64,000 bases of DNA from Aristolochia californica (Eukaryota > Streptophyta > Magnoliopsida > Piperales > Aristolochiaceae), in the NCBI GenBank assembly GCA_029961685.1, contig JARWKL010000016.1:21210157-21274156 (forward strand), written 5' to 3'. The position numbers and the translations under genes are program-made. A model generated the notes under the pieces. It was not told the DNA's origin. It saw only the letters and a list, made by a program, of their open reading frames with translations, and ran no database searches. Below, one piece after another: positions 34,961 to 46,645 of the stretch; within the stretch, counting starts at the first letter, position 1; every line of letters starts with the position of its first letter.

Positions 34961-36639
34961 TGACCGTCGCTCGTCCTTCAATTCGAAGAAGATCAAAAAG
35001 GGCCTTCTTCCACATGATTGAAATTAAACTGTGGAGGTGAAGGACCCCTTCATCCCCTGCATCGAGATGAAGCTTCATCTGCACTCCACTAACGACTTCA
35101 AGTGTTAAAGGGCGTTATGTGGTTGAAGATCATCTCATCCTTCAAGTTGACTAACCCCCCCCCCCCCCCCTTAGAGTCATTTTCCAAACGGTGAAGCCTT
35201 GAAGATATGTTCAATTATTGGAAAGAGAGGAAGCCACACCGAAGTCACAAAAGATTGTGGGATCAAATGCCATTATCATTCAAAACTGTGAAGATTCAAA
35301 TAGAGTTTGAGAAATATATACGTTATATTTTAACAAGTCTCAAGTGAGAAGTCGGAATCGAATTGGCAGCCACAAAAGCAGGAAAAAAACGGGAGCTATG
35401 GATTGGGTAAGTACTTCATTTCATGAGACAGGGAAAAACCCCCGCACAGATTCAAAATAGAAATGGGTTTTCCATGTGACAGTATTACACTTCAGATGTT
35501 TTAAAAGACAATAAGATTTTCATCGATTTTAGAATTTAACATGTTAAACACAGTTTGAGGTAAATAAAAATTTTGCCCAAAAACCAATAAGGGCAATTTT
35601 AAACGGAAAAGCTTGGTTCCACTTCTTCGTCTTCCTCCTGTCATGGAACCTAACTCCTTCGAAGACAGATTAGACGGACTAAACGAAGAATAAGCTTCTC
35701 TTCTCCATATGATCTAAAAGATTTGAAGACGATTTCGTGCATAACCTCTAAAGCTTTTTTTTTTCCCCTAATCTTTCTATTATAAAGCTTTAAAATAAAT
35801 TAAGTGAGAAAACAAGATGATTAACCCTCATACAAACAGGTTTCGTTGGGTCCTTAGTGGGGACACAAGAATGCCACCAGTCACACCAGTGCGAAAACAA
35901 GAAGTAAAAAAAATAAAGGAAGAGTCACAATCAGCTTGTTTGCTCCAACTCCAGTTCCAACCCCAACACCCATCTACATTGTGTAACACCCATCTACATT
36001 GTGTGATAAGGGATCAACATAATCCCATATCATATAAGATCCCATTGGATTTATCCCATGTTGTATTTATCTTCTTATGTATATTTTATCTTTTTTTATT
36101 CTAAAGTGTATAAATACCACCCTTAATCAATTGTAAAGGTGTGGTTCAATTCGTCCTCTAATGTGGTTCAGTTTAATATTTAACATTATGTATGTCGCTT
36201 CGGTCCACCCCAACCAGCCTAGCAGGTTACATCATTCTACCCCTTTCTAGTATTACACAATTTGTCTTAGATTGCATAAATATTTATTTTTGTGTTGTTA
36301 GTTGTAGCACCAGTAATGAGACCTCGAAATCTATACGTCAAAATCCATGCCAAAAAAGGAACCAAGTTTATTGTTGTATGCCTGTTTTAGCTATGTGCTT
36401 TCAATTCTCATTGTTAATTTTCAAGTTTGGCCAATTGGTGCGATTTACTTCACTATTTTAGTTTCATTCTTTCCTTATCTTATTAGTTTGTGCACTCTTG
36501 TCTTGTATCTTTGTTGATTTGAATTATGATTTTAGACACAAAACAAGCCATAAGCAAGACACTTTAACAAGCATAGAGTTTGTTTCAGCTTACTTGCTGG
36601 AATTCAATAATACAGGCATTTACGTAGTGGTCGCATCAT
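34961..36639. other. intergenic, repeat remnants
   Basis: No gene seen. A 20-bp unit (AACACCCATCTACATTGTGT) is repeated head to tail at 35965-35984 and 35985-36004. It is followed by about 180 bases with TATAAATACC and a TGTG...TTTAACA outline that could be an LTR fragment, but I found neither a partner copy nor target duplication. Confidence 0.4.
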
Positions 36640-38126
36640 GTCAGAAAATGCATCATCCTCCATTATAGACACCAAAGATGGTACCCTCAAATAAATTTTG
36701 GAACAACTTGGTACCGCTAATGAGAGGCTCACGATTCTAGAAATTTTGGAACAACTTGGTACCATTAATGACGCGAGCTTCCTATTACTCACGTAGAGGA
36801 AATAAAACTCAAGCTCTAGACAAAATACCTGCCCCCTTCCAAAAGAAACACCTTTCTAGATCAGTGGCACAATCTTAGGCAGGAAATAAATCATTTGCCA
36901 AGTGCATTGCTCAATTTGATGAGTTTGGAATGTAGTTTTCTGATACGGAAGACGAGGTCATCACTTTAACCAGGTTCCGAAAGAGCCTAAATAATGACCT
37001 TGGACAAGAGATGATGCTTTGGGGTGTCACAACTATGGAGGATGTTTACGCACTTGCAAATAATTACGAGTTAGCCTCCAAATTTCCACACACACGAGGG
37101 TCAGATACTCATACAATCCTTTTAAGTCTTCCACCACCATTTTTCAAGCCTCAAGAAAGTCAATTTTAGGAGCTCCCCCTAGATATTGAATCACAGTCTG
37201 GTCATCAAGGGTAGGAAAAGAATTGTAAAAATTCAATTTGAGGATTCAGCGTCATAAGTGTCGAGGATTTGGACACATCGCATCCAAATTGTAGCACTCG
37301 AGCCCAGAATACTCACAGAAAGACCATTAAAACATGAAGTACGAGCCTGATCTTACTTACTTTGATCTCCAAAATGAGACAGGTGAGGAAAACACAACCA
37401 CTGTGAATTGCGTGAGGCCCGCTCACACTCCCGTTAACAAGCTAGATGTTGTTTGATGTGCGTTCACTCAACAAGGAGTTTGATGACTGGTGTCAGACTA
37501 CTATCTTTCACACTTACATCAAATATGAAGATAAGGGCTACAAGGTCATTATTGATACTAGTTATCGCATCAATGTCGTTTCATCTTGGACCGTTTTCCA
37601 CCTCGACCTAAAGAGAGTTCCACATCCCAAACTCTATCAAGTTTTGTAGGTCGATGACATCTCCATTTCAGTCAAGGGTAGATGTTTGGTTCCCATTCAA
37701 TTCCTCGAATATAAGGAAGACATCTGGTGTGATGTAATTACTATAGATGTAGGTCACATCATCTTGGACAGGCCCTAGTTGTATGACCGAGAAGTTACCA
37801 TTTATGGGTGCTCAAATATTTACTTCTTGTTTAACGGAAAGATGATCCGCCTTAAACCACTGCCACCAAATCCTATTACGTTGGGTAAAACATAATTGAG
37901 CTCCCAAAAGAAAACCTTGAATTTTATAAGGCCTGAAGATTTGAAACATGAAATACTACATGAGTATTCACTTTTTGTAGTAGTAGCCCGCAAGGTACCC
38001 CTGAAATCCTCTGGCAATCCCCAGCCTGAAGTTGAGTCCATCTTAAGAGAATTCTAAGATATCTTTCCCGAAGAGTTTCAAGATACACTGTCACCTATGC
38101 GTGACATCCAATACGCCATAGATTTG

Positions 38127-39660
38127 GTGCCATGAGCCACATTGCCAATCTACCACATTGCCAAATCTTCCGCATTGCATGAATCCCGTAGAACATGGAG
38201 AATTATTGTGGCAAGTGAATGAACTCCTCCAAAAAGGATTCATAAAGGAGAGTTTAAGTCCTTGCGTAGTATCGACCTGTTATGGTCCTCGGGTTAAGTG
38301 TTTGGCTTTTCGTTACCTAACAGGCCGGTCTTTGTGATAGTATTGGTTAGGTGGTTAACATTTGATATCAGAGTAGGCACTACGTCCCGAGTTCGTTTCC
38401 CACTCGGGCGTCTATATGTGTTAATCCCGGGCGTCCCGATAGTTGGGTGTGATAAATCCTGGCCAAATACTGCGTGTGTTAATCCCGGCCGCCATGGGCG
38501 TCGGCTCGGGAGGGTGGGTGTACTGTTATGGTCTTGGGGTTAAGTACTTGGCTTTCCGCTACCTAACAGGCCGATCTTTTGGGTAGTATTAGTTACATGC
38601 TTAACACGATCATACTAATACCAAAGAAGGATGCCACTTAGTGAATGTTTGTGGATAATAGGGTCATCAACAAAATCACCATGAAGTATCGATTTCCAAT
38701 TCCCCGACTGGAAGATATGATAGATATGTTGATGGGTACTACTATATTTTCAAAGATCGAGCTTAAAATTGGTTATCGCCAAATTCGGGTATGCTCGGGA
38801 GACGATGGAAGACTACCTTTAAGAGAAAAGATGGGTTGTATGAATAGATGGTTATGCCATTTGGGCTACCAATTGCACCTAGAACTTTTATGTGCATGAT
38901 GACACAAATGTTTCGACCATTTCTTGGTAGGTTCTTAGTTGTCTATTTTGATGAAATTCTCCTTTATAATCAAACCAAAGACCATTACATTGACCACCAC
39001 TGCCTAGTTTGCCACACACTCTGAAAGGAAAAACTTTATGCCAATCTCCAGAAATGCTCCTTCCTGACTGATCAAGTGGTATTCTTGGGCTTTGTAGTAG
39101 CTCTTGGTCTCACTACAGATCCCTAAAAAGTAAAAACAATTGTTGAGTGGCTAAAACCTTCTACCATTCATGAGGTTCATAGTGTTCATGGTTTAGCCAC
39201 TTTTTACTGACGATTTATCAAGGGATTAAGGTCCATCATGACACCCATCATAGATTGCATGAAGAAAGGAGAGTTCACGTGGTCAAAAGTTCTCTGACGC
39301 TTTCCAAAAAATTAAGAAACGTATGACAAAGGCACATGTCATGAGATTACCTGATTTTTTAAGGTTTTCAAAGTTGAATGCAATGTATTAGGTATCAAAA
39401 TAGGTGGAGTGCTAAGTCAATAGCGACATTCGATCACGTATTTTAGTGAAAAACTTAACTATGCTAAACAAAAATACTCGACCTATGATAAGGAATTCTA
39501 TACGATTGTACACGCTTTATGTTATTGGCGCCGCTATCTCCTTTCACATGCATTTATCTTGTACTCCGATCACGAGGCCTTTCGATATCTCAATTCTCAA
39601 AAGAAACTTAATTCTAGGCATGAGTGATGGGTAGAGTACCTACAAGCATATTCTTTTGTC
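38127..39660 (+). pseudogene. gypsy reverse transcriptase/RNase H remnant, interrupted
   Basis: The part before the nested insertion ends near SLSPCVVST; the part after it resumes with LIPKKDATS, then VDNRVINKITMKYRFPIPR and IFSKIELKIGYRQIRV. These are standard gypsy reverse transcriptase blocks. The catalytic YxDD block is degraded (VVYFDEILLY near 38,936-38,965, DE in place of DD). RNase H keeps CYWRRYLLSHAFILYSDHEA. Confidence 0.8.
38278..38606 (+). mobile_element. TRIM-like miniature LTR element nested in gypsy
   Basis: 329 bp with two 83-bp direct terminal repeats (38278-38360 and 38524-38606), both TGTTATGG...TTAACA. Two bases after the left repeat comes TGATATCAGAG (38363-38373), a near match to the TGGTATCAGAGC primer-binding site for initiator Met-tRNA. 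A purine-rich tract with GGGAGGGTGGGTG lies just before the right repeat. Flanks are CGACC (38273-38277) and CGATC (38607-38611), a 4/5 match that fits a mutated target duplication. There is no coding capacity. It falls exactly between two conserved reverse transcriptase blocks of the host gypsy element. Confidence 0.85.
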
Positions 39661-41026
39661 ATGAAGCACTAATCCGAGAGTGTGTGTGTGTGCAAGTTAC
39701 TGGTTTTCAGAAGATCAAAGATGACTACGCTTTCTGCCCAAACTTTGGTAAGGTGTACACTGATTTGCGAGGGACGACGATGCATCATCATTGACTTCTA
39801 TCTCCAGGATGACTATTTATTTCTAAATTATGCGTTCCCTGTCTGTCAATGCGAGACTTTTTGGTTTGGAAACTCCATGTGGGAGGACTTAGAGACATTT
39901 TGGGCGAATTAAAACAATTGTGGAAGTGGAAAGTTGATTTTACTGGCCGAGCTTAAAAAATGATGTCGCAAAATTGGTTGGATAGTGTAGGACATGTCAA
40001 TTGGGTAAACATAAGAAACAAAACATTGAGTTATATATGCCCCTACCAGTCCTTACATGCCTTTGGCAAGACCTCAACATCGATTTTGTCTTAGGTCTAC
40101 CACATACCTTTCGAAAAAATGACTACATCTTTATTGTGGTAGATCGTTTTTTCCAAGATGGCTCATTTTATCCTTTATGCTTAAACTTCAGATGCATCCA
40201 GAGTGGCTCAACTATTCTTTGATGAGATTATCAAACTATACAATCTTCCTTAGACTATAGTTTCTGAAAGGGATGTCCGCTTCATGAGCTACTTTTGGAA
40301 AACTTTGTGAGACTTAGTAGGTACACAATTAAAATTTTCTACTGCATACTATCCACAGACTGATAGTCAGACTGAAGTTGTTAACAACAATTTGGGGAAC
40401 CTAGTTCAATGAATTGTTGGTGACCATCATCGGACATGGGACTTAATTCTTCTAACTGCACAATTTGCATACAACAACTTTTTGAATAGGTCAGTAGGTG
40501 TGAGTCTATTTCAAGTTGTCCAAGGGTATGAACTTAAGAAACCTTTAGATATCATATCAATGTCTCCCCTTGCTCAAGTTAATAAACGTATTCACGCAAG
40601 TAATGCCTAGTACAGAATGTATGATGATATGTGAAAAAATGCTAAAGAATTTAATGAGGGTAACTATGTCATGGTTCGGATTCGATCCAAGCAGTTAACT
40701 TCAGGGCGCACTCGAAAGCTACAAGGCCATAATGTAGGACCATTTAAGGTGCTGAAAAGAGTATAAACTAATGCTTATGTTGTTGATTTACCGCCTGAAT
40801 TTAGCATTAGCTCCACTTTTAACATTGAGGATTTTTTACCATACAGGAGTCCATCCATTCCTGATGATTCATTTTATCCAACTCCTTATGACTCTACCAC
40901 TTTGTCTGATACAATACCTATTCCCACCCTTGTAGCTCCTTTGACTGCTTCCCCTCTTCCTCTCCCACCAGCACAAAAAGATCATATTAATGCTATATTT
41001 TAGATAAATAAATGGTTTTTACCAAG

Positions 41027-41215
41027 AACAATGTAGTTCAACGTTTCTTAGTATGTTGGACAGGGTATCCAGATTGAGACAACACTTGAATTTCTCACGA
41101 GACACTACAATAGATGGATCTAGATTTGTTCGAGTATTATCAGAGCCTCCAAGAGCTACACTTGACAGGGTCAAGATTCGCCTACCCCAGGAAAGTTGGT
41201 GAGGACACCAGTATG
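41027..41215 (+). pseudogene. chromodomain-like remnant of gypsy polyprotein
   Basis: RFLVCWTGYPD followed, after a stop, by DNT and further DLDLFEYYQ text resembles the C-terminal chromodomain of plant chromovirus-type gypsy elements (WxGxPxxxxTW pattern). It suggests the ancestor targeted particular chromatin. Strongly degraded. Confidence 0.5.
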
Positions 41216-41260
41216 TCACTAGCCACATGAGTTTACACTCGAAGGCATCGTGCCCCACCA

Positions 41261-42086
41261 AGACCTACCACATTGTGGTTGGGTGATTCCATTTTTTTGT
41301 AATTCATTTTTTTTATCTTCCCGATTTTACGAGATTTATCAATTAGTAATTTATCTCGTTTTGAATTTTGAATTTCAGTTTCTCCTTTATTAAGTGATTT
41401 AAATCAAATTAGTGGACAAATTGATGATGAATTAAACGTTTCCTTCAATTCCTCTTCTTTGTCTCTGTTTCTCCTCTTTTCTTCCCCTATTCACCATTAG
41501 AATCATCAAGCCATGCACATCCCGCATCAGTCACATTGAAATTTAGCCTTGCTTCCGAATAGGGAAAATGTGCAAATATTTAGGACCTTAAGTTTTTCTA
41601 AAAGTATGGTCGTGAAAGAGAAGTTGGGTATAAATAAGTGACATAAAAAGGGGTTTAAATATGCTAGTCTCTTCCATCTCATGAGCAAGGTGAGTGAGAT
41701 GCACTCATATTAGGAAACAACTCTCATTTATACAAAGAATCAACATATCTTGACCTCGTAAAAAGGCAGAAATTGAGGAACAATTATAACATCGTAACTA
41801 TACTTTTTTAATCACCCAGGTTTGTAGCTTGCCAAGATGGTACAATTCAAGTTGAATAATCACATCGTTGTACGTTTTGGGTTTCTTGAAGCTATATTCA
41901 GTGTTTGGAAACAATCAAAAGTCATCCATTCATATGAATAGACGACTCTAATTGATATCTCAAGGTAAGTATCGAAAGAATCTCATGAGCTCATTTTACT
42001 CTACAACTGATAAATCCATCTTAAAGGAAACCTTATCAAAAAAATCTCATCGGCTCAACTAATAATTTCATCTTATAGCAAACCAT
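41261..42086. other. AT-rich spacer between gypsy remnant and copia element
   Basis: About 830 bases without a gene. It may include the decayed 3' end of the gypsy element, but I see no LTR match to the upstream side. Confidence 0.45.
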
Positions 42087-42091
42087 CATCA

Positions 42092-42557
42092 TGTTGGATA
42101 TTAAACTTGACTAGAATCAAAGAAACATTTGAAGGGTCTATTCTTATTTAAATGGTAAAAATAATATGTCATTGGAAAGCTATATCTGTCTAGGTTCCAA
42201 TGAATTAGGCCATTCATGAATTGATATTTTTTAGAATAATTTATTGTCAATTTACTATAGGTTATTCAACAAAATCGAAAATAAGATGAATCCATTGATT
42301 AATGTCTTTTGATGTGATAAGATGCATCCATTGACTAATATTTTTTATGTGATAAAATACATCTATTGATTAGTGACTTTAGGAGTAATAATATGTATCT
42401 ATTGATTAGTTTCTTTTGAGTAATATAAATACCCATATACTCTTGTAAAGATTGCAAACAATTGTATTGAATAAATTCTTTTTTTCTTTTGTCTCTCCTT
42501 TATTTTTCTTCTTTCTTTATATTTATTAGAGTTGTTTGCCAACTATTACTTCCAACA
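42092..42557 (+). repeat. 5' LTR of second copia element
   Basis: 466 bp, TGTTGGATATTAAAC to TTCCAACA, with a TATAAATACCCAT promoter-like block near 42,424-42,436. The partner copy is 46633-47670 without the nested insertion. Confidence 0.93.
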
Positions 42558-42584
42558 AAGTGGGATTAGAGCGAGGTTGAGAGA

Positions 42585-43500
42585 ATGAGTTCAAAGAGAG
42601 CATTTTTTTTCCAATATCTACAATTATCCAAAACCAATTATGAGAGTTGGTCAATTCGGATGAAAGTCATCCTTGGCTCTCAAGGATTATGGGAGATAGT
42701 TGAGAAAGATTTTGAAGAACAAGAAAATGAAGTGGTTTTGCTAACAAATGAAAATGAAGCTTTGGATAAAAAGAGGAAGATGGATCAATGTGCACTTACT
42801 GTCATTCATCGAGGTTTGGATGATGACATGTTTGTGAAGGTTGCCAACGACACCAAATCCAAACAAGCATGGGATACTCTTCAAAAATCTGTATGGGAGT
42901 TGACAGAGTTAAAAAGGTACATCTTCAAACTCTAAGGGCTGAGTTTAAATCACTTTTGATGAAGGAGACCGAGTCTATCTCAGATTTCTTCACAAAAGTC
43001 TTGGCAGTAGTGAATCAAATGAAAAAGCTAGGAGAAAATATTGAAGATGTTCGGGTTGTTGAGAATATTCTACGCTCTCTCAACACAAAATTCAATCAAG
43101 TGGTGGTAGCCATTGAAGAGTCTAAAGACTTGGAGATCATGTCCATTGATGAATTAAATGGGTCATTACGAGCCCAAGAGAAGAGAATGAAGCGAGGCAA
43201 AACAAGAGCAAGTTGAGCAAGCCTTACAAGCAAATTTATCTCTCAAATCTCAAAGTGAAAACACTTTAAGAGGTGGAAGAGGTCAAGGACGTGGACGTAG
43301 TCAAGGAAGAGGTAATGATGAGCAAAATTGTATTTTTGATAATAGAAACCAGACTTCTCAGAGAAGTCGTGGAAGAGGCAGAGGAAGAGGTAACAATGGA
43401 GGCAATTAATGGAGAAATAATAAGTTAAAAATTGACAAATCCAAAATTGAATGTCATTCTTGTGGGAAATATGGGCATTGCTCATGGGAGTGTCAATTCA
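42585..43500 (+). pseudogene. copia gag remnant
   Basis: Starts MSSKRAFFFQYLQLSKTNYE at 42585 and runs 116 codons before frame is lost near 42,900. It resumes in another frame with LRAEFKSLLMKETESISDFF to about 43,215. An intact zinc knuckle of the form C-x2-C-x4-H-x4-C lies at 43452-43493, preceded by a Gly/Arg-rich stretch. Confidence 0.85.
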
Positions 43501-43589
43501 TGAAAGTAGTTGAAGAGTCAAAATTGATTGAGCACAAGGAAGAAGTTGAGGAGCCTACATTATTCCTTTCACTAAAGGATGAGCCCGTG

Positions 43590-46500
43590 GGAGAAAATAG
43601 TACATGGTACTTTGATAATGACACTAGCAACCACATGGTAGGTGATAGAAGCAAATTTGTGGAACTTGACCATAACGTAATGGGCCATGTACGTTTTTGT
43701 GACGATACAAATGTGGAGATTAAACGTAAAGGTACAATCTTATTTTCAATTGAAAGGTAGTGGCCACAAAATTCTTCATAATGTTTATTACATTCCCAAG
43801 ATAAAAAATAATATTTTGAGTATTGGGCAATTTTTGGAGAGTGACTACAAAATCACCATGGAAGATCGCTTTCTATGGCTTAGAGATCGAGAAGCCAATC
43901 TTATTGCTAAGGTTGCAATGACAAAGAATCAAATATTTATGTTTGATATGAAGAACATTGGAGCAATGTGTTTAAAAGCTTGTGTGAAAGATCCATCATG
44001 GATTTGGCACATGAGATTCGGTCATCTAAACTTTGGAGGACTTAGAGACTTTGAAGAAAAGAATATAGTGAAGGGCATTCCAAAAGTTAATTTTTCCAAT
44101 CAAGTATGTGAAGCGTGCTTACTTGGCAAGCATTCAAGAAAGAGTTTTTTGAAACAATTTACTAGAAGAGCTACCAGTCCACTTGAACTAATCCATGTTG
44201 ATGTATGCGGTCCTATCAAGCCTCAATCTCTTGGTAAAAACTCTTACTTTATCCTTTTTATTGATTACTTTTCTAGAAAAATATGGATATATTTTTTGAA
44301 GTACAAGAGTGAGGCTTTTGAGGCATTCAAAAAGTTTAAAATTCGAGTTGAGAAAGAAAATGGTTATGAGATTAAAGCACTACAAACCGATCTAGAGGGA
44401 GAATTCACTTCCAATAAATTCAATAATTTTTGTGAAAGACATGGAATTCGTCACCCTTTAACATTTCCTAGATCGACACAACAAAATGGAGTTGCAGAGA
44501 GGAAAAATAGAACAATCCTCAACATGGCTAGAACAATATTGAAGAGCAAGATGATGCCAAAAGAATTTTGGGCAGAAGTTGTTGTTTGTATAGTCTATCT
44601 CTCAAATCGATCACCAACAAAAAACTTAAAAAATGTAACGCCGCAAGAAGCATGGAGTGGACAGAAGCCAAGTGTGTCACACTTGCGAGTTTTCGGATCA
44701 GTAGCCTATGTTCATGTTCCAGAACAAGAGAGATCTAAGCTCGATGATAGAAGCAAGAAGTTTGTGTTCATTGGCTAATGACAAAAATTCAAAAGGCTAC
44801 AAGGTCTTCATTCCTAGCAATAATAAAATTCTAGTAAGTAGAGATGTTGAGTTTGAAGAAGATGTTTCATGAGATTGGATTGATAATGAGGAAGGAGTCT
44901 ATGATTTCCTTTCATACTTTGAAGAAGAAGAGTCTACAGTGCAACAAACTCAAGGTGAAATTACTCCTCCAACTTCACCAAATACACTATCTCAAACATC
45001 ATCGTCATTTTCTTCACCTTCATCTTGCTCAAGTGAAGGACCTCAAAGATATCGGAACCTTGTAGACATCTACAATGAAACTGAAAACTTAGAAGATGAA
45101 AACTTATTTTATTTTTTCTCTAATGATGAACCTTTGAGTTTTGAAGAAGCAGTAAAAGAGAAAAGGTGGGAAGCCATGAATGAAGAAATTCAAGCCATTG
45201 AAAAGAATGACACTTGGAAACTTGTTTCTCTTCCAAGTGGTCATCGGGCTATTGGATTTAAATGGGCATACAAAGCTAAGAAGAATTCTAGGAAGAAGTT
45301 AGAGAGATACAAAGCGAGGTTAGTTGCTAAGGGTACATGCAAAAACAAGGCATTGACTATGAAAAAGTATTTTTTCCTATTGCTCGCCTAGAGACAATCC
45401 AATTGCTAATTTCTCTTGCAGCTCAAAATCATTGGAAGATTCATCAAATGGATGTAAAGTCCGTTTTCTGAATGGTTATCTAAAAGAGGAGGTCCACGTT
45501 GAACAACCATTAAGATATGTTGTTAAAGGCCATCAAGAGAAAGTGCTAAAATTGAAAAAGGCTTTGTATGGACTCAAGTAAGCGCCAAAAGGTTGGTACA
45601 AGCGTCTTGATAAGTACTTCAAAGAGAATGGTTTTACTAGGTGCATGCATGAATATGTACTTTATGTAAAACAAGAAAATGGAGGATTTTTTTTTTGTGT
45701 CTATGTTGATGATCTTATTTTCATAGGAAGTAATCCTAGAATGTTTGAAGACTTCAAGAAGACATGGGCCTCATGTCTTATTTCTTGGGAATTGAAGTAA
45801 AGCAAATGGAGGATAAAATTTTCATCTCTCAAGAGGCTTATGCAAAAGAAGTGATAAAGAAATTCAACATGGTGAATTGTAACCCCACCAATACCCCCAT
45901 GGAACGTGGCATGAAGCTTTCTAAAATGGACGATAGAGCAAGAGTACACCTAACTTTATTCAAAAGTCTTGCGGGAAGTTTGAGGTACTTGACTTGTACT
46001 AGGCCTGATATTTTGTTTTCAGTTGGAATTGTGAGTCGATTCATGGAAAATCCCTCTGAAACGCACATGAAAGCGACTAGAAGGATTCTTTGTTATCTCA
46101 AAGGTACCTTTGACTATGGAATTTTGTATTCATCTTCAAATGAATTCAAGTTGAGAGGGTCTTGTGATAGTGACTATGCTGGAGATATTGATGATAGAAA
46201 AAACACTACTGGGTTTGTCTTCTTTTTGGGAAATAGTGCAATTTCTTGGTGTTCCAAGAAATAACCCATAGTCACTCTCTCAACATGTGAATCTGAGTAT
46301 ATTGCTGCAACTTTTTCTGCCTGTCATGCAATTTGGTTAAGAAGACTATCAAAGGAGCTCCATTTAGAACAAAGTGAAGCAATCGAGATTATGATAGACA
46401 ATAAATCAGCACTTGCTCTAGCAAAGAATCCAGTGTTTCATGATCGATCCAAGCATATTGATACAAGATATCATTTCATCCGAGAGTGTATTGAAAAAAT

Positions 46501-46645
46501 GGAAGTTGAGATGGAATATGTGAAGTCACTTGATCAAACTGCTAACATATTCACAAAGCCTCTCAAATATGAAAGTTTTCAGAAGCTGAGAATGTTGATA
46601 AGTGTTGCAAAGATATCAAGTTTAAGAGGGGGTGTTGGATATTAA
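43590..46645 (+). pseudogene. copia pol remnant
   Basis: The protease region has DNDTSNHM near 43,614 where DSGASNHM is usual, so its active-site triplet is altered. GAG-pre-integrase and integrase are in a long open stretch 43687-44778, including WIWHMRFGHLNFGGL, QTDLEGEF and QQNGVAERKNR, so the D-D-E residues persist. Reverse transcriptase follows with frame changes near 45,390 and 45,470, keeping YVDD at 45702-45713. RNase H runs on with SCDSDYAGD and MIDNKSALALAK to TKPLKYESFQK. The longest undamaged part is integrase. Confidence 0.88.

Larger units (their letters stand above)
36640..41260 (+). mobile_element. Ty3/gypsy retrotransposon remnant with chromodomain-like end
   Basis: Degenerate polyprotein remains in Ty3/gypsy order. 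Gag-like sequence from about 36,640 includes a 54-bp internal repetition carrying ILEQLGT. A zinc-knuckle remnant near 37,250-37,300 reads KCRGFGHIAS. Reverse transcriptase follows at about 38,130-39,150, RNase H near 39,430-39,660 (KYSTYDKEFY), and integrase near 39,960-40,620 (CRTCQLGKHKKQN; AYYPQTDSQTEV). A short chromodomain-like tail is at about 41,030-41,215. Stops and frameshifts are frequent, and the TRIM at 38278-38606 splits the reverse transcriptase. I could not find LTR borders. Confidence 0.85.

Noticed and set aside
34469..34996. 175-codon minus-strand frame, rich in Leu/Ser/Pro
   Set aside because: It is the complement of the purine-rich block. Low complexity opens several frames at once on both strands, and no domain is visible.
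35999..36186. Possible solo LTR (TGTG...TTTAACA with TATAAATACC)
   Set aside because: No target duplication, no primer site following, and no second copy in the window; kept only as a note in the intergenic entry.
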